Source: Streptomyces sp. SID12501
Lineage (GTDB): Bacteria > Actinomycetota > Actinomycetes > Streptomycetales > Streptomycetaceae
Assembly: GCF_010550245.1 (NCBI RefSeq)
Contig: NZ_JAAGLU010000022.1
Location: 116,028-180,027, forward strand
Length of the DNA stretch: 64,000 bases
Direction: 5' to 3'
Part shown: one piece after another, positions 6,546-15,473 of the stretch
Position numbering within the stretch: position 1 is the first letter of the stretch
How the letters are laid out: every line of letters starts with the position of its first letter
Made by a program: the position numbers and the translations under genes
The notes under the pieces: model-generated
Told to the model about the DNA's origin: nothing
Seen by the model: the letters and a program-made list of their open reading frames with translations, nothing else
The model's database searches: none

Positions 6546-9350
6546 ATGTCTCGGCGCACCCCAGGCAACACCGTCGATAGAACCTTCGACAGACTGAGAA
6601 CTCCCCGCGGACTCTTCGGGTTCCTGAAGACCGCGGCTGTATGCACACTCATAGCCGGTCTTCTGTCGCCGCTCTCTCCGCTCTCCCCGGCGACCGAGGC
6701 TCACGCGGCGGCGGCGAACGACTACTGCGGAGGTCAGTGTTCCGACATCCTGCCGCCCGGGCAGAACGGCAACGCGACCCTCGCGCAGATCCTGCTGAAC
6801 CAGGCCTTCGGCTCCCAGCCCGACCATGCCGAAGACCAGCTCGGGCCCTATGCCAACCTGGCCACGGGCTACACCGGTCTCACCAACACCACGATCAACA
6901 ACTTCTTCAACGACTCCTCGTTCGGGGTCGCCGCCGACCAGGTCGCCTCCACCCTGGCTCCGGCCGGCCGCACCGACGTGACGATCGTCCGTGACAAGAA
7001 GACGGGTGTGCCGCACATCACAGGCACCACCCGCTACGGCACCGAGTTCGGCGCCGGGTACGCCGCGGCCCAGGATCGCCTCTGGCTGATGGATGTCTTC
7101 CGGCACGTCGGACGCGGACAGCTCACGCCCTTCGCGGGCGGCGACCCCTCCAACCAGGGCCTCGAACAGGAGTTCTGGCGCCACGCCCCGTACACCGAGG
7201 CCGACCTCCAGGCCCAGATAGACAACGCGGTCGCCACCAACGGCGCCCGCGGCCAGCAGGCGCTCGCCGACGTCAACGCCTACGTCGCGGGCATCAACTC
7301 GTACATCGACGCCTCCGACAGTGGCCGCTACTTCCCCGGCGAGTACGTCCTCACCGGCTGGAAGGACTCCGTCACCAACGCGGGCACCATCCAGCACTTC
7401 AAGACCACCGACCTGGTCGCGCTGGCCTCCGTGATCGGAGCGCTCTTCGGCTCCGGCGGCGGCGGTGAGGTCAACAACGCGATCTCGCTGATGGCAGCCC
7501 AGTCCCAGTACGGCGTCGCCGAGGGCACCAAGGTCTGGGAGGCCTTCCGCGAGCGGAACGACCCCGAGGCCGCCCTCACCGTCCACAACGGCGAGAGCTT
7601 CCCCTACGCGACCACGCCCGCCGACCCGCAGGGCGAGGCCCTGCCGGACGCCGGCACGGTCGCCGAGGAACCGCTGGTGTACGACCGTACGGGCAGCGCC
7701 GCCACCACGACCGCGACCACTGCCTCCACGACGGCCACGGCCACGGCCCTCACCTCCGCCAAGCGCGGTATGTCCAACGCCCTGGTGGTGAGCGGCGCCA
7801 AGACGGCCAGCGGCCACCCGATCGCCGTCTTCGGCCCGCAGACGGGCTACTTCGCTCCCCAGCTGCTCATGCTCCAGGAGATCCAGGGCCCGGGCCTCAG
7901 CGCGCGCGGCGCCTCCTTCGCGGGGCTGAGCATGTACGTCGAACTCGGCCGCGGCCAGGACTACGCGTGGAGCGCGACGACCTCCGGGCAGGACATCATC
8001 GACTCGTACGCGGTCGAGCTCTGCCAGGACGACGTCCACTACCTCTACCACGGCACCTGCACCGCGATGGAGAAGATCGAGCAGACCAACGCCTGGAAGC
8101 CGACCACGGCCGACGCCACGGCCGCCGGCTCCTACCGGATGCAGGTGTACCGCACCAAGTACGGCCCGGTGAGCCATCGGGCGACGGTCGGCGGAAAAAA
8201 GGTCGCCTACACCAACCTGCGTTCCTCCTACATGCACGAGGCCGACTCGATCATCGGCTTCCAGATGCTCAACGACCCCGACTACGTGAAGAGCCCGACG
8301 ACCTTCCAGGCCGCGGTGCAGCACATCAACTACACCTTCAACTGGTTCTACGCCGACTCCACGCACACCGCGTACTACAACAGCGGCGACAACCCGGTGC
8401 GCGCGAGCGGAGTCGACGCCGAGTTCCCGGTCTGGGCACAGTCCGCGTACGAGTGGAAGAACTGGAACCCGACGACCAACACCGCCGACTACACGCCGGC
8501 CTCCGCCCACCCCAACTCGATCGACCAGGACTACTACATCTCCTGGAACAACAAACAGGCCAAGGACTACACCTCCGCCTCCTGGGGCGACGGTTCCGTC
8601 CATCGCGGCAACCTCCTGGAGGACCGGGTCAAGAAGCTCGTCGCGGCGGGCGGAGTGACGCGGGCCCAGCTGGTGAAGGCGATGGCCGACGCCGCGCTCA
8701 CCGACCTGCGGGCCGAGGACGTGCTGCCGAAGCTGCTGAGGGTCCTCAACAGCTCGACGGTCACCGACACCACGGCCGCGGCGGCCGTCAGCAAGCTGTC
8801 CGCGTGGGTGACGGCGGGCGGCAAGCGTACGGAGACCTCGGCGGGTTCGAAGGCGTACGCCAACGCCGACGCCATCCGCATCCTCGACGCCTGGTGGCCG
8901 TTGCTGGTGCAGGCCGAGTTCCAGCCGGGCCTCGGCACCGACCTCTACACCGCCATCACCACCAACCTCCCCGTCGACGAGGCACCCTCGGCCGCACACG
9001 GCCCGACCGGGGCGCACGCGGGAAGCTCCTTCCAGTACGGCTGGTGGAGCTACGTCGACAAGGACATCCGGGCGGTCCTCGGTGACTCGGTGCAGGGCGG
9101 GCTGACGCAGAAGTACTGCGGCGGCGGCACGCTCAGCGGCTGCCGGGACATCCTGATCAGCACCCTGAAGACCGCGGCGGGCAAGACGGCCGCCCAGGTC
9201 TACCCCGGCGACACCCTGTGCGCGGCGGGCAACCAGTGGTGCGCCGACTCGATCGTCCAGCGCACCCTGGGAGGCATCAAGCACTACAACATCAGCTGGC
9301 AGAACCGGCCGACCTACCAGCAGGTCGTCGAGTTCACGTCACACCGGTGA
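6546..9350 (+). CDS. Secreted penicillin acylase-family Ntn hydrolase
   Basis: A 934-residue N-terminal-nucleophile amidase precursor that hydrolyses amide bonds of acylated compounds such as beta-lactams or acyl-homoserine lactones. A signal peptide occupies about residues 1-53 (basic start, hydrophobic core 'TAAVCTLIAGLL', then ATEAHA-AAA). The alpha chain contains 'GVPHITGTTRYGTEFGAGYA'. The beta chain should begin at Ser410 in 'KRGMSNALVVSG', the self-processing site and nucleophile, followed by 'GPQTGYFAPQ'. Six cysteines are seen, consistent with export. GGAGGAG precedes the ATG at 6546. The true substrate cannot be told from sequence. Confidence 0.93.
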   Translation: MSRRTPGNTVDRTFDRLRTPRGLFGFLKTAAVCTLIAGLLSPLSPLSPATEAHAAAANDYCGGQCSDILPPGQNGNATLAQILLNQAFGSQPDHAEDQLGPYANLATGYTGLTNTTINNFFNDSSFGVAADQVASTLAPAGRTDVTIVRDKKTGVPHITGTTRYGTEFGAGYAAAQDRLWLMDVFRHVGRGQLTPFAGGDPSNQGLEQEFWRHAPYTEADLQAQIDNAVATNGARGQQALADVNAYVAGINSYIDASDSGRYFPGEYVLTGWKDSVTNAGTIQHFKTTDLVALASVIGALFGSGGGGEVNNAISLMAAQSQYGVAEGTKVWEAFRERNDPEAALTVHNGESFPYATTPADPQGEALPDAGTVAEEPLVYDRTGSAATTTATTASTTATATALTSAKRGMSNALVVSGAKTASGHPIAVFGPQTGYFAPQLLMLQEIQGPGLSARGASFAGLSMYVELGRGQDYAWSATTSGQDIIDSYAVELCQDDVHYLYHGTCTAMEKIEQTNAWKPTTADATAAGSYRMQVYRTKYGPVSHRATVGGKKVAYTNLRSSYMHEADSIIGFQMLNDPDYVKSPTTFQAAVQHINYTFNWFYADSTHTAYYNSGDNPVRASGVDAEFPVWAQSAYEWKNWNPTTNTADYTPASAHPNSIDQDYYISWNNKQAKDYTSASWGDGSVHRGNLLEDRVKKLVAAGGVTRAQLVKAMADAALTDLRAEDVLPKLLRVLNSSTVTDTTAAAAVSKLSAWVTAGGKRTETSAGSKAYANADAIRILDAWWPLLVQAEFQPGLGTDLYTAITTNLPVDEAPSAAHGPTGAHAGSSFQYGWWSYVDKDIRAVLGDSVQGGLTQKYCGGGTLSGCRDILISTLKTAAGKTAAQVYPGDTLCAAGNQWCADSIVQRTLGGIKHYNISWQNRPTYQQVVEFTSHR

Positions 9351-9394
9351 CAACTGGTAACAACCGGTAGTGACCGGGGTGTTGCGGCGGCGGG

Positions 9395-10762
9395 TCAGTG
9401 GATACGGCCCGCCGCCAGCACCACCTGCGCCAGCTCCGAATGGCAGATGTCGCTGTGGGCTCCCGACGGGGGCCCACCGCTCCTGACCACCGCCGTCGCG
9501 TCGACGTTCACACACCCGCTCACCGGCAGCTTCGCCGGCCGCAGCGCTTCGGCGATCGTCAACCTGACCGTCCCCGGCACCGCCTGGACACCGTCGTGGC
9601 CCATCGCGCCCCACTTGGGGCCCAGCGCCTTCGCGACGTTCAGGCCCAGGACGGACCGGTCGGCAGCGAGGACCCCCTGGCTGTCGCCCGCCGTGCGCGA
9701 GGCCAGCGGATAGAACGTGCCGAGCGCCCCGTCGTGCTGGGAGTAGCAGCACACCAGAGGCCCGTCGATACGGCTCTGCCGACCTCGCAACGCACCCCCG
9801 GCACGCGCGTCGTGCGGCAGTTCGGCCGCGAACGCGTAGTGCGAGAAGGCCCCTTGGAGCAGCGTCACGGATTTCACCGTGCGTACCTCCTCGGGCAGCC
9901 CGCGCAGCGCGAACGACACGAGCCGTGCGCCGAAGCTGTGCCCGACGAGATGCACCCGCACCCCGGGCGCCGCCTCGGCGAGCCGCCCGATCACCGGCCC
10001 GAGCCCCCGCTCACCGACGGTTCCGGCCCGCCGCTTCATCGCGTAGTACGTGGCCTGCCGCAACAGCTCCTGCGCGCCCTTCCACGGATTGGGCAGTCGG
10101 GGCAGCGCGAACTCGGCGCCGGCGCCCGGGGATTCGGGCCCGGCCAGGGCCAGCGCGAACTCCTCGCAGACCGCACGCGTGCTCCCCGCGAACATCTCGG
10201 GGTCGCCCTCCGGCTCGCCGTCCCCGAGGATGTCCGCCGCGAACCCCGTCTGCGGCGCCTCGGGTGACACCTCGACGAGCAGCCGCACCAGCCCGCCGAA
10301 CTCCTCCAGGGCCTCGTCGCCGTCCGGCTGCTGGTCCAGCAGCCGGGCGATCTGCTCGACGACCGTGGCCCGCCCCGGGAAGGTCTCCAGGAGCGCGTGC
10401 CGGGTGCCCTTGTCGAGCCCGGGCCGACCGGTCGCCTCCGTTACGGCGGCGGTGGCGGTCATGGACCGCTGGAAGTCGGGGACGGGCTCGTCCGTGAAGC
10501 GCATCGACGGCCACACCACGCCCACGTAGCCGATCCTGGCGGTCGCGGGTGCGAGGGCGGGGATCGCCGCGAAGAACCTGCTGTAGAGCCCGGTCGCCAT
10601 GGACCGGTCGTTGTTCCAGCCGTGCGCGAAGACGATGAGGTCGCGCACCTTGCGAGGGCCCACCTCCGCGAGCAGCCGGTCGCGTTTGCGCCCGTCGGTG
10701 TCGCCGTCCGCGTCGAACGTCAGCTCCCAGTAGGGAGAAACACTCATTTCCGGTTCCGCCAT
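9395..10762 (-). CDS. Alpha/beta-hydrolase fold protein
   Basis: A 455-residue protein with an alpha/beta-hydrolase core. The nucleophile elbow is 'GHSFG' with Ser276, and 'FAHGWNND' (residues 46-53) is the oxyanion strand-loop. A later 'CCYSQHDGALG' and a 'GH' pair could supply the acid and histidine. An insertion of about 180 residues separates the oxyanion loop from the elbow. No signal peptide is present, so it is expected in the cytoplasm. Starts at 10762 or 10747 are both possible. It converges on the acylase gene with a 44-bp gap. The substrate is unknown. Confidence 0.8.
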   Translation of the reverse strand: MAEPEMSVSPYWELTFDADGDTDGRKRDRLLAEVGPRKVRDLIVFAHGWNNDRSMATGLYSRFFAAIPALAPATARIGYVGVVWPSMRFTDEPVPDFQRSMTATAAVTEATGRPGLDKGTRHALLETFPGRATVVEQIARLLDQQPDGDEALEEFGGLVRLLVEVSPEAPQTGFAADILGDGEPEGDPEMFAGSTRAVCEEFALALAGPESPGAGAEFALPRLPNPWKGAQELLRQATYYAMKRRAGTVGERGLGPVIGRLAEAAPGVRVHLVGHSFGARLVSFALRGLPEEVRTVKSVTLLQGAFSHYAFAAELPHDARAGGALRGRQSRIDGPLVCCYSQHDGALGTFYPLASRTAGDSQGVLAADRSVLGLNVAKALGPKWGAMGHDGVQAVPGTVRLTIAEALRPAKLPVSGCVNVDATAVVRSGGPPSGAHSDICHSELAQVVLAAGRIH

Positions 10763-10840
10763 GACAAACCCCGTCCCCCGTGGTGTCGTGATGTGGGGCG
10801 TATCGTCCTGCTAACGGGGGTAGTTGGCCATACGTCACGC

Positions 10841-12079
10841 TCACTTGTAGATGAGGTACTTCTTACGCATGCGCCGGAACGCCGCCAACTCCTCCTGCCA
10901 GCCCGCCACGACCTCGTCGGCGCCGGCTCCCGCGTCGATCATCGTGCGCACCAGAGTGGATCCGGTCAGCTTGTCGATCCAGTTGTCCGAGCGCCAACCG
11001 AAGCCGCTCCACACCTTCTTGGCGGTCACCAGCAACGCGACCCCGGTACGCACCGGGTCGTAGGCCGCGGGGTCGTGCACATGGATCTGCACGCCCCCGA
11101 CGGTCTTCCCCTGGAACTTGGAGAAGGTCGGCGCGAAGTACGCCTCCCTGAAGTGCACACCGGGCAGCCCGAGTTGCTCCGCCGCGACGGCCCACCGCCG
11201 GTCGATCCCCTCGGCTCCGAGCAGCTCGAACGGCCGGGTCGTACCGCGCCCCTCCGACAGGTTCGTCCCCTCGAAGAGACACGTCCCCGAATACACCAGC
11301 GCGGTGTCGGGCGTCGGCATGTTCGGGCTCGGCGGCACCCAGGGCAGCCCCGACGCGTCGTAGAACTCCGACCGCTTCCACCCCGACATCAGTACGGCGT
11401 CCAGCTCCACCGGAGCGGCCAGGAACTCCCTGTTGAACAGCCGCGCCAGCTCCGCCACCGTCATCCCGTGCGCCTGGGCGATCGGCTGCCGCCCGACGAA
11501 CGTCGCGAACTCCTTGTGCAGCACGGGACCTTGGGCTGCCCGCCCGGTCACCGGGTTCGGCCGGTCCAGCACGAGGAAGGGCTTGCCCGCCAGCTGGGCC
11601 GCCTCCATGCAGTCGTACAGCGTCCAGATGTACGTGTAGAAGCGGGCACCCACGTCCTGGATGTCGAAGACGACGGTGTCGACGCCGGAGGCGGTGAAGA
11701 CGTCGGCGAGCGGCCGGCCGCTCTTGAGATACGTGTCGTAGACGGGGAGCCCGGTCGCCGGGTCGTCGTAGCGACCCTCGGAACCGCCGGCCTGCGCGGT
11801 GCCCCGGAACCCGTGCTCGGGGCCGAAGACGGCGGTCAGATTCACCCGGTCGTCCGCGTGCATGACGTCGACGATGTGGCGTACGTCCCTGGTGACGCCG
11901 GTGGGGTTGGTGACGAGGCCGACCTTTTTGCCGGTGAGGGGGGCGTAGTTCCTGGCGGTGAGGTTCTCGAATCCGGTGCGGAGTTGTTTTGGGCGGTGTT
12001 GGGTGGGGGCAGCGGCTGTGCATGCCGGCAGGGACGCCGCGGTGGCTGTTGTCAGGAGGCCGCGTCTGGACAGGGGCAT
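10841..12079 (-). CDS. namZ: NamZ-type exo-beta-N-acetylmuramidase (DUF1343)
   Basis: A 412-residue DUF1343/YbbC-type protein. The characterised Bacillus member NamZ removes terminal N-acetylmuramic acid from peptidoglycan fragments, so a role in wall turnover is expected. Conserved stretches include 'GKKVGLVTNPTGV', 'AVFGPEHGFRG', 'VDTVVFDIQDVGARFYTYIWTL' and LDRPNP. The N-terminus carries a twin-arginine-like export signal (SRRGLLTTATAASLPAC), and the Cys suggests a lipoprotein. The ATG at 12079 is preferred because GGAGGG precedes it and the signal starts there; an upstream start at 12118 would add 13 unlikely residues. Confidence 0.9.
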   Translation of the reverse strand: MPLSRRGLLTTATAASLPACTAAAPTQHRPKQLRTGFENLTARNYAPLTGKKVGLVTNPTGVTRDVRHIVDVMHADDRVNLTAVFGPEHGFRGTAQAGGSEGRYDDPATGLPVYDTYLKSGRPLADVFTASGVDTVVFDIQDVGARFYTYIWTLYDCMEAAQLAGKPFLVLDRPNPVTGRAAQGPVLHKEFATFVGRQPIAQAHGMTVAELARLFNREFLAAPVELDAVLMSGWKRSEFYDASGLPWVPPSPNMPTPDTALVYSGTCLFEGTNLSEGRGTTRPFELLGAEGIDRRWAVAAEQLGLPGVHFREAYFAPTFSKFQGKTVGGVQIHVHDPAAYDPVRTGVALLVTAKKVWSGFGWRSDNWIDKLTGSTLVRTMIDAGAGADEVVAGWQEELAAFRRMRKKYLIYK

Positions 12080-12148
12080 GGGGGTTCCCTCCGGGGGCTC
12101 GGCGGCTGTCCCTGGCACCGTAAGCGCTACCGCCTGTCGTTCGTAGGG

Positions 12149-12189
12149 TGCGGGCGCGTCGTGGCTTGTCGCGCAGTTCCCCGCGCCCC
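12149..12189 (-). repeat. Dispersed intergenic element, copy 2
   Basis: A 41-bp stretch running from TGCGGGCGCGTCG to CGCAGTTCCCCGCGCCCC. The reverse complement of 26084-26124 differs from it at only four positions. It lies in the gap between namZ and the SDR gene. Its function is unknown. Confidence 0.65.
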
Positions 12190-12219
12190 TAGGTGGGTCC
12201 TCTCACCCTTCCTTGCTAC

Positions 12220-12237
12220 ATACCGACCGGTTAGTCT
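12220..12237. promoter_or_regulatory. Probable TetR operator, CCGAYCGGT site 1
   Basis: ATACCGACCGGTTAGTCT lies 39 bp before the SDR start. Its left half (ATACCGACC) is identical to one half of the near-perfect palindrome at 17770-17787. Its core CCGACCGGTTA differs at one base from the sequence before the TetR gene at 14745-14755. The three sites flank a catabolic cluster with one TetR gene at its centre. Confidence 0.6.
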
Positions 12238-12275
12238 GGTCGGGCGTTGGAGCCGTTTCGTGTCGAAGGAGACCG

Positions 12276-13040
12276 ATGGTGGGTGTCGTGCAGGGTGCCG
12301 GAGTGGTCGTGACCGGGGCCGGAGGCGGGATCGGGGCCGCGCTGGCCCGCCGGTTCGCCGCCGGAGGAGCCCGGGTGGTTGTCAATGACCTGGACGCCGA
12401 CAAGGCGGGAGCCGTCGCCGACGAGATAGGCGGAATCGCGGTACCCGGTGACGCCTCCGTCATCGTCGCCGAAGCCCGGGCCGCCCTCGGTGGGACCGTG
12501 GATGTCTACTGTGCCAACGCCGGGCTTGCCTCGGGTGGGTCGGAGGCGGCCGAGGAGGACGTCTGGGCGCTCGCCTGGGACGTGAACGTGATGGCGCACG
12601 TCCGGGCGGCCCACGAGCTGCTGCCGGAGTGGCTGGAGCGCGGCAGCGGCCGTTTCGTGTCCACCGTGTCCGCCGCCGGACTGCTCACCATGATCGGCGC
12701 CGCGCCCTACAGCGTGACCAAGCACGGCGCCTACGCCTTCGCGGAGTGGCTGTCGCTGACGTACCGCCACCGCGGGCTCAAGGTGCACGCCATCTGCCCC
12801 CAAGGTGTACGTACGGACATGCTGGCCGGCACCGGCAGCGCGGGCGACCTGGTGCTCACGCCGACCGCGATCGAGCCCGAGGCGGTCGCGGACGCGTTGT
12901 TCAAGGGGATCGAGGAGGACCGGTTCCTGATCCTGCCGCACCCCGAGGTCGCCGACTACTACCGGGCGCGGGCCGCCGAGCCCGACCACTGGCTGACGAA
13001 CATGAACCACATCCAGCAGAAGTGGGAGGCCACCCGATGA
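12276..13040 (+). CDS. Short-chain dehydrogenase/reductase
   Basis: A 254-residue classical SDR. The nucleotide-binding motif is 'TGAGGGIG' (residues 13-20), 'CANAG' follows, and the catalytic triad is Ser132, Tyr145 and Lys149 (in 'YSVTK'). It probably oxidises a hydroxyacyl intermediate or a secondary alcohol with NAD(P)+. GAAGGAGACCG precedes the ATG at 12276. The stop overlaps the acyl-CoA ligase start as ATGA, so the two are translationally coupled. A TetR-type operator lies just upstream. Confidence 0.92.
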   Translation: MVGVVQGAGVVVTGAGGGIGAALARRFAAGGARVVVNDLDADKAGAVADEIGGIAVPGDASVIVAEARAALGGTVDVYCANAGLASGGSEAAEEDVWALAWDVNVMAHVRAAHELLPEWLERGSGRFVSTVSAAGLLTMIGAAPYSVTKHGAYAFAEWLSLTYRHRGLKVHAICPQGVRTDMLAGTGSAGDLVLTPTAIEPEAVADALFKGIEEDRFLILPHPEVADYYRARAAEPDHWLTNMNHIQQKWEATR

Positions 13041-14722
13041 CCGACGCCGACACCGGGTCCCTGTACGGGGCGCAGCCCTGGCTGGCCCTCCTCGACGACG
13101 TCCAGCGCGGACCCATCAGCCCCGACGACTCGCTCGTCCACGCGCTGCGCCGGACCGCCGCCGAGGTCCCGGACCGCACCTTCCTCGCCTACTTCGACGG
13201 GCGGCTCAGCCACCGTGAGGTCGACGAGCTGAGCGACTCCGTCGCCGGGTATCTCGTCACCCGGGGGCTGGAGCGCGGCGACCGGGTCGCCGTCCTGCTG
13301 CAGAACTCGCCGCTCTTCGTGGTCGCCCTGCTGGGGGCCTGGAAGGCGGGCGCGACCGTCGTGCCCGTCAACCCGATGTACAAGTCGGGGGAGGTCACGC
13401 ACGTCCTGCGGGACGGTGACGTGGCCGCGCTGATCTGCTCCGACCGGGCCTGGGAGTCGTACCTGAGGGAGACGGCCGCCGACTCTCCGGTGCGGATCGT
13501 GCTCACGGGCTGCGAGCTGGACTTCCAGACCCGCGGCGACACGCGCGTGCTCGCGTTCGAGCGGCTGCCGCAGGCCCCGGACGCCGAGGACCTGACGGCC
13601 GTCGCCCGGTACGGCCACAAGGCCCCCGATTCCGACAGCCGTGATCCGCGCCCCGCCGACATCGCGCTGATCAGCTACACCTCCGGCACCAGCGGCACCC
13701 CCAAGGGAGCCACCAACACCCACGCCAACATCATGTACAACGCGGAACGGCAGCGGACGGGCCTCCCGCTGCCCGAGGCACCCGTCTACTTCGCGATGGC
13801 GCCCCTGTTCCACATCACCGGCATGGTCTGTCAGCTCGGCGCGAGCCTGAACAGCGCGGGCACGCTCGTGCTCGCCTACCGCTTCGAGTCCGGTGTCGTC
13901 CTGGACGCGTTCGCCGAGCACCGCCCGCACTACACGGTCGGCCCGTCGACGGCCTTCATGGCCCTGGCCGCGCACCCGGACTGCACCCCCGACCACTTCT
14001 CGTCCTTCCACCAGATCTCCTCCGGCGGCGCCCCGCTGCCGCCGGCCCTGGTGGAGAAGTTCCGGGCCGGCTTCGGCCCGTACATCCGCAACGGCTACGG
14101 CCTCACCGAGTGCACCGCCCCCTGCGCCTCCGTACCGCCCGCGCTGGAGGCCCCCGTCGATCCGGTCTCCGGCACCCTCGCCGTGGGCGTGCCGGGCCCC
14201 GACACCGTCGTACGGATCGTCGACGAGCAGGGCGCGGAGGTTCCGTTCGGGGAACAGGGCGAGATCCTCGTACGGGGGCCGCAGGTCGTTCCCGGCTACT
14301 GGCGGCTCCCGGAGGCCACCGCGGAGACCTTCCCGGACGGGGAGCTGCGGACCGGCGACATCGGGTTCATGGACGCCGAGGGGTGGCTGTACGTCGTCGA
14401 CCGGAAGAAGGACATGATCAACGCGTCCGGCTTCAAGGTATGGCCGCGTGAGGTCGAGGACGTGCTGTACACCCATCCGGCGGTACGCGAGGCGGCCGTC
14501 GTCGGGGTGCCCGACGGGTACCGCGGGGAGACCGTGAAGGCGTACATCAGCCTGCGGCCCGGCGCCGAGGGGGACCCGGACGCGCTCGCCGCGTACTGCA
14601 AGGAGAGACTGGCCGCCTACAAGTACCCGCGCCAGGTGGAGATCCTGCCCGACTTGCCGAAGACGGCGACCGGAAAGATCCTCCGTCGGGAACTGCGTAC
14701 CCGCGCCGGGGACTCTCAGTAG
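13037..14722 (+). CDS. Acyl-CoA synthetase (AMP-forming)
   Basis: A 561-residue member of the adenylate-forming superfamily, activating a carboxylic acid to acyl-CoA via acyl-AMP. Motifs are the P-loop 'YTSGTSGTPKGATN', the A5 motif 'NGYGLTE', 'GELRTGDIG', 'DRKKDMINASGFKVWP', and the C-terminal catalytic lysine in 'PKTATGKILRREL'. The ATG at 13037 overlaps the upstream SDR stop by 4 bp. With the SDR, the LvaA-like kinase and the LvaC-like dehydrogenase it fits one acid-degradation pathway. The chain length of the acid is unknown. Confidence 0.93.
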   Translation: MTDADTGSLYGAQPWLALLDDVQRGPISPDDSLVHALRRTAAEVPDRTFLAYFDGRLSHREVDELSDSVAGYLVTRGLERGDRVAVLLQNSPLFVVALLGAWKAGATVVPVNPMYKSGEVTHVLRDGDVAALICSDRAWESYLRETAADSPVRIVLTGCELDFQTRGDTRVLAFERLPQAPDAEDLTAVARYGHKAPDSDSRDPRPADIALISYTSGTSGTPKGATNTHANIMYNAERQRTGLPLPEAPVYFAMAPLFHITGMVCQLGASLNSAGTLVLAYRFESGVVLDAFAEHRPHYTVGPSTAFMALAAHPDCTPDHFSSFHQISSGGAPLPPALVEKFRAGFGPYIRNGYGLTECTAPCASVPPALEAPVDPVSGTLAVGVPGPDTVVRIVDEQGAEVPFGEQGEILVRGPQVVPGYWRLPEATAETFPDGELRTGDIGFMDAEGWLYVVDRKKDMINASGFKVWPREVEDVLYTHPAVREAAVVGVPDGYRGETVKAYISLRPGAEGDPDALAAYCKERLAAYKYPRQVEILPDLPKTATGKILRRELRTRAGDSQ

Positions 14723-14744
14723 GCATCCCGTTCGGCCGTTCAGG

Positions 14745-14755
14745 CCGATCGGTTA
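14745..14755. promoter_or_regulatory. Probable TetR operator, CCGAYCGGT site 2
   Basis: CCGATCGGTTA lies 41 bp before the TetR start at 14796. It differs by one base from the core of site 1 (CCGACCGGTTA). The position suggests autoregulation. Confidence 0.5.
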
Positions 14756-14795
14756 TTCGGTTTTCCGGTTATCCGGTGGAACGTTTGGAAGGCTG

Positions 14796-15398
14796 GTGGC
14801 GGTAGTGCCCAGGACGACGGACGGCGACGGTACGCCCGTCCCGCAGCGGCTGCTGGCCGCCGCCACCCGGCTCTTCGCGGAACAGGGGTACGACCGCACG
14901 TCCGTGCAGGAGATCGTCGAGGCGGCCGGGGTCACCAAAGGGGCGCTCTACCACTACTTCGGGTCCAAGGACGATCTGCTGCACGAGGTGTACGCGCGCG
15001 TGCTGCGCGTTCAGCAGGAGCGGCTGGACGCGTTCGCGAACGCGGACGCGCCGGTGGAGGAGCGGTTGCGGCGGGCGGCGGCGGATGTCGTGGTCACGAC
15101 CATCGAGAACCTCGACGACGCGATGATCTTCTTCCGCTCGATGCATCATCTGAGCCCGGAGAAGAACAAGCAGGTACGTGCGGAGAGGCGCCGTTACCAC
15201 GAACGCTTCCGTGCCCTGATCGAGGAGGGCCAGGAGACGGGCGTCTTCTCCCGGGCGACCTCCGCGGACCTGGTGGTCGACTACCACTTCGGCTCCATCC
15301 ACCACCTGTCGACCTGGTACAGCCCGGAGGGCCCACTGAGCTCGACGGAGGTCGCGGAGCAACTGGCGGACCTGCTGCTGCGCGCGCTGCGGCCCTGA
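14796..15398 (+). CDS. TetR-family regulator of the acyl-CoA cluster
   Basis: A 200-residue TetR protein. The DNA-binding part is at residues 18-62 (TSVQEIVEAAGVTKGALYHY and 'FGSKDDLLHEVY'). The ligand domain resembles the KstR2-like group that senses acyl-CoAs. Either GTG 14796 or GTG 14805 can be the start; GGAAGG lies 3 or 12 nt upstream respectively. It sits between two acyl-CoA catabolic units, and related CCGAYCGGT sequences occur before itself, before the SDR-ligase operon and before the kinase-dehydrogenase operon. This suggests that it represses all three. Confidence 0.88.
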   Translation: MAVVPRTTDGDGTPVPQRLLAAATRLFAEQGYDRTSVQEIVEAAGVTKGALYHYFGSKDDLLHEVYARVLRVQQERLDAFANADAPVEERLRRAAADVVVTTIENLDDAMIFFRSMHHLSPEKNKQVRAERRRYHERFRALIEEGQETGVFSRATSADLVVDYHFGSIHHLSTWYSPEGPLSSTEVAEQLADLLLRALRP

Positions 15399-15408
15399 AG
15401 GGGCCTTG

Positions 15409-15455
15409 TCCTCAAACGCCGGAGGGGGAACATCAGCCCCTCCGGCGTTTGAGGA
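15409..15455. terminator. Bidirectional terminator hairpin
   Basis: A perfect 19-bp inverted repeat, TCCTCAAACGCCGGAGGGG and its complement, separated by 9 bp. It sits between the convergent TetR and acyl-CoA dehydrogenase genes. Hairpins with this TCAAACGCCGGAGGGG stem are common after Streptomyces genes. Confidence 0.88.
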
Positions 15456-15473
15456 GCGGGGGTTCGAGAGGAA

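Noticed and set aside
6468..9284. A 938-codon minus-strand frame opposite the acylase gene
   Set aside because: It is Gly/Arg/Val-rich with no motif, while the plus strand encodes a signal peptide and the KRGMSN processing site.
10397..12388. A 663-codon open frame on the plus strand
   Set aside because: It lies antisense to the hydrolase and NamZ genes. Its translation is Arg/Gly/Pro-rich and lacks any domain, while the minus-strand proteins carry clear motifs. It is a GC-driven shadow.
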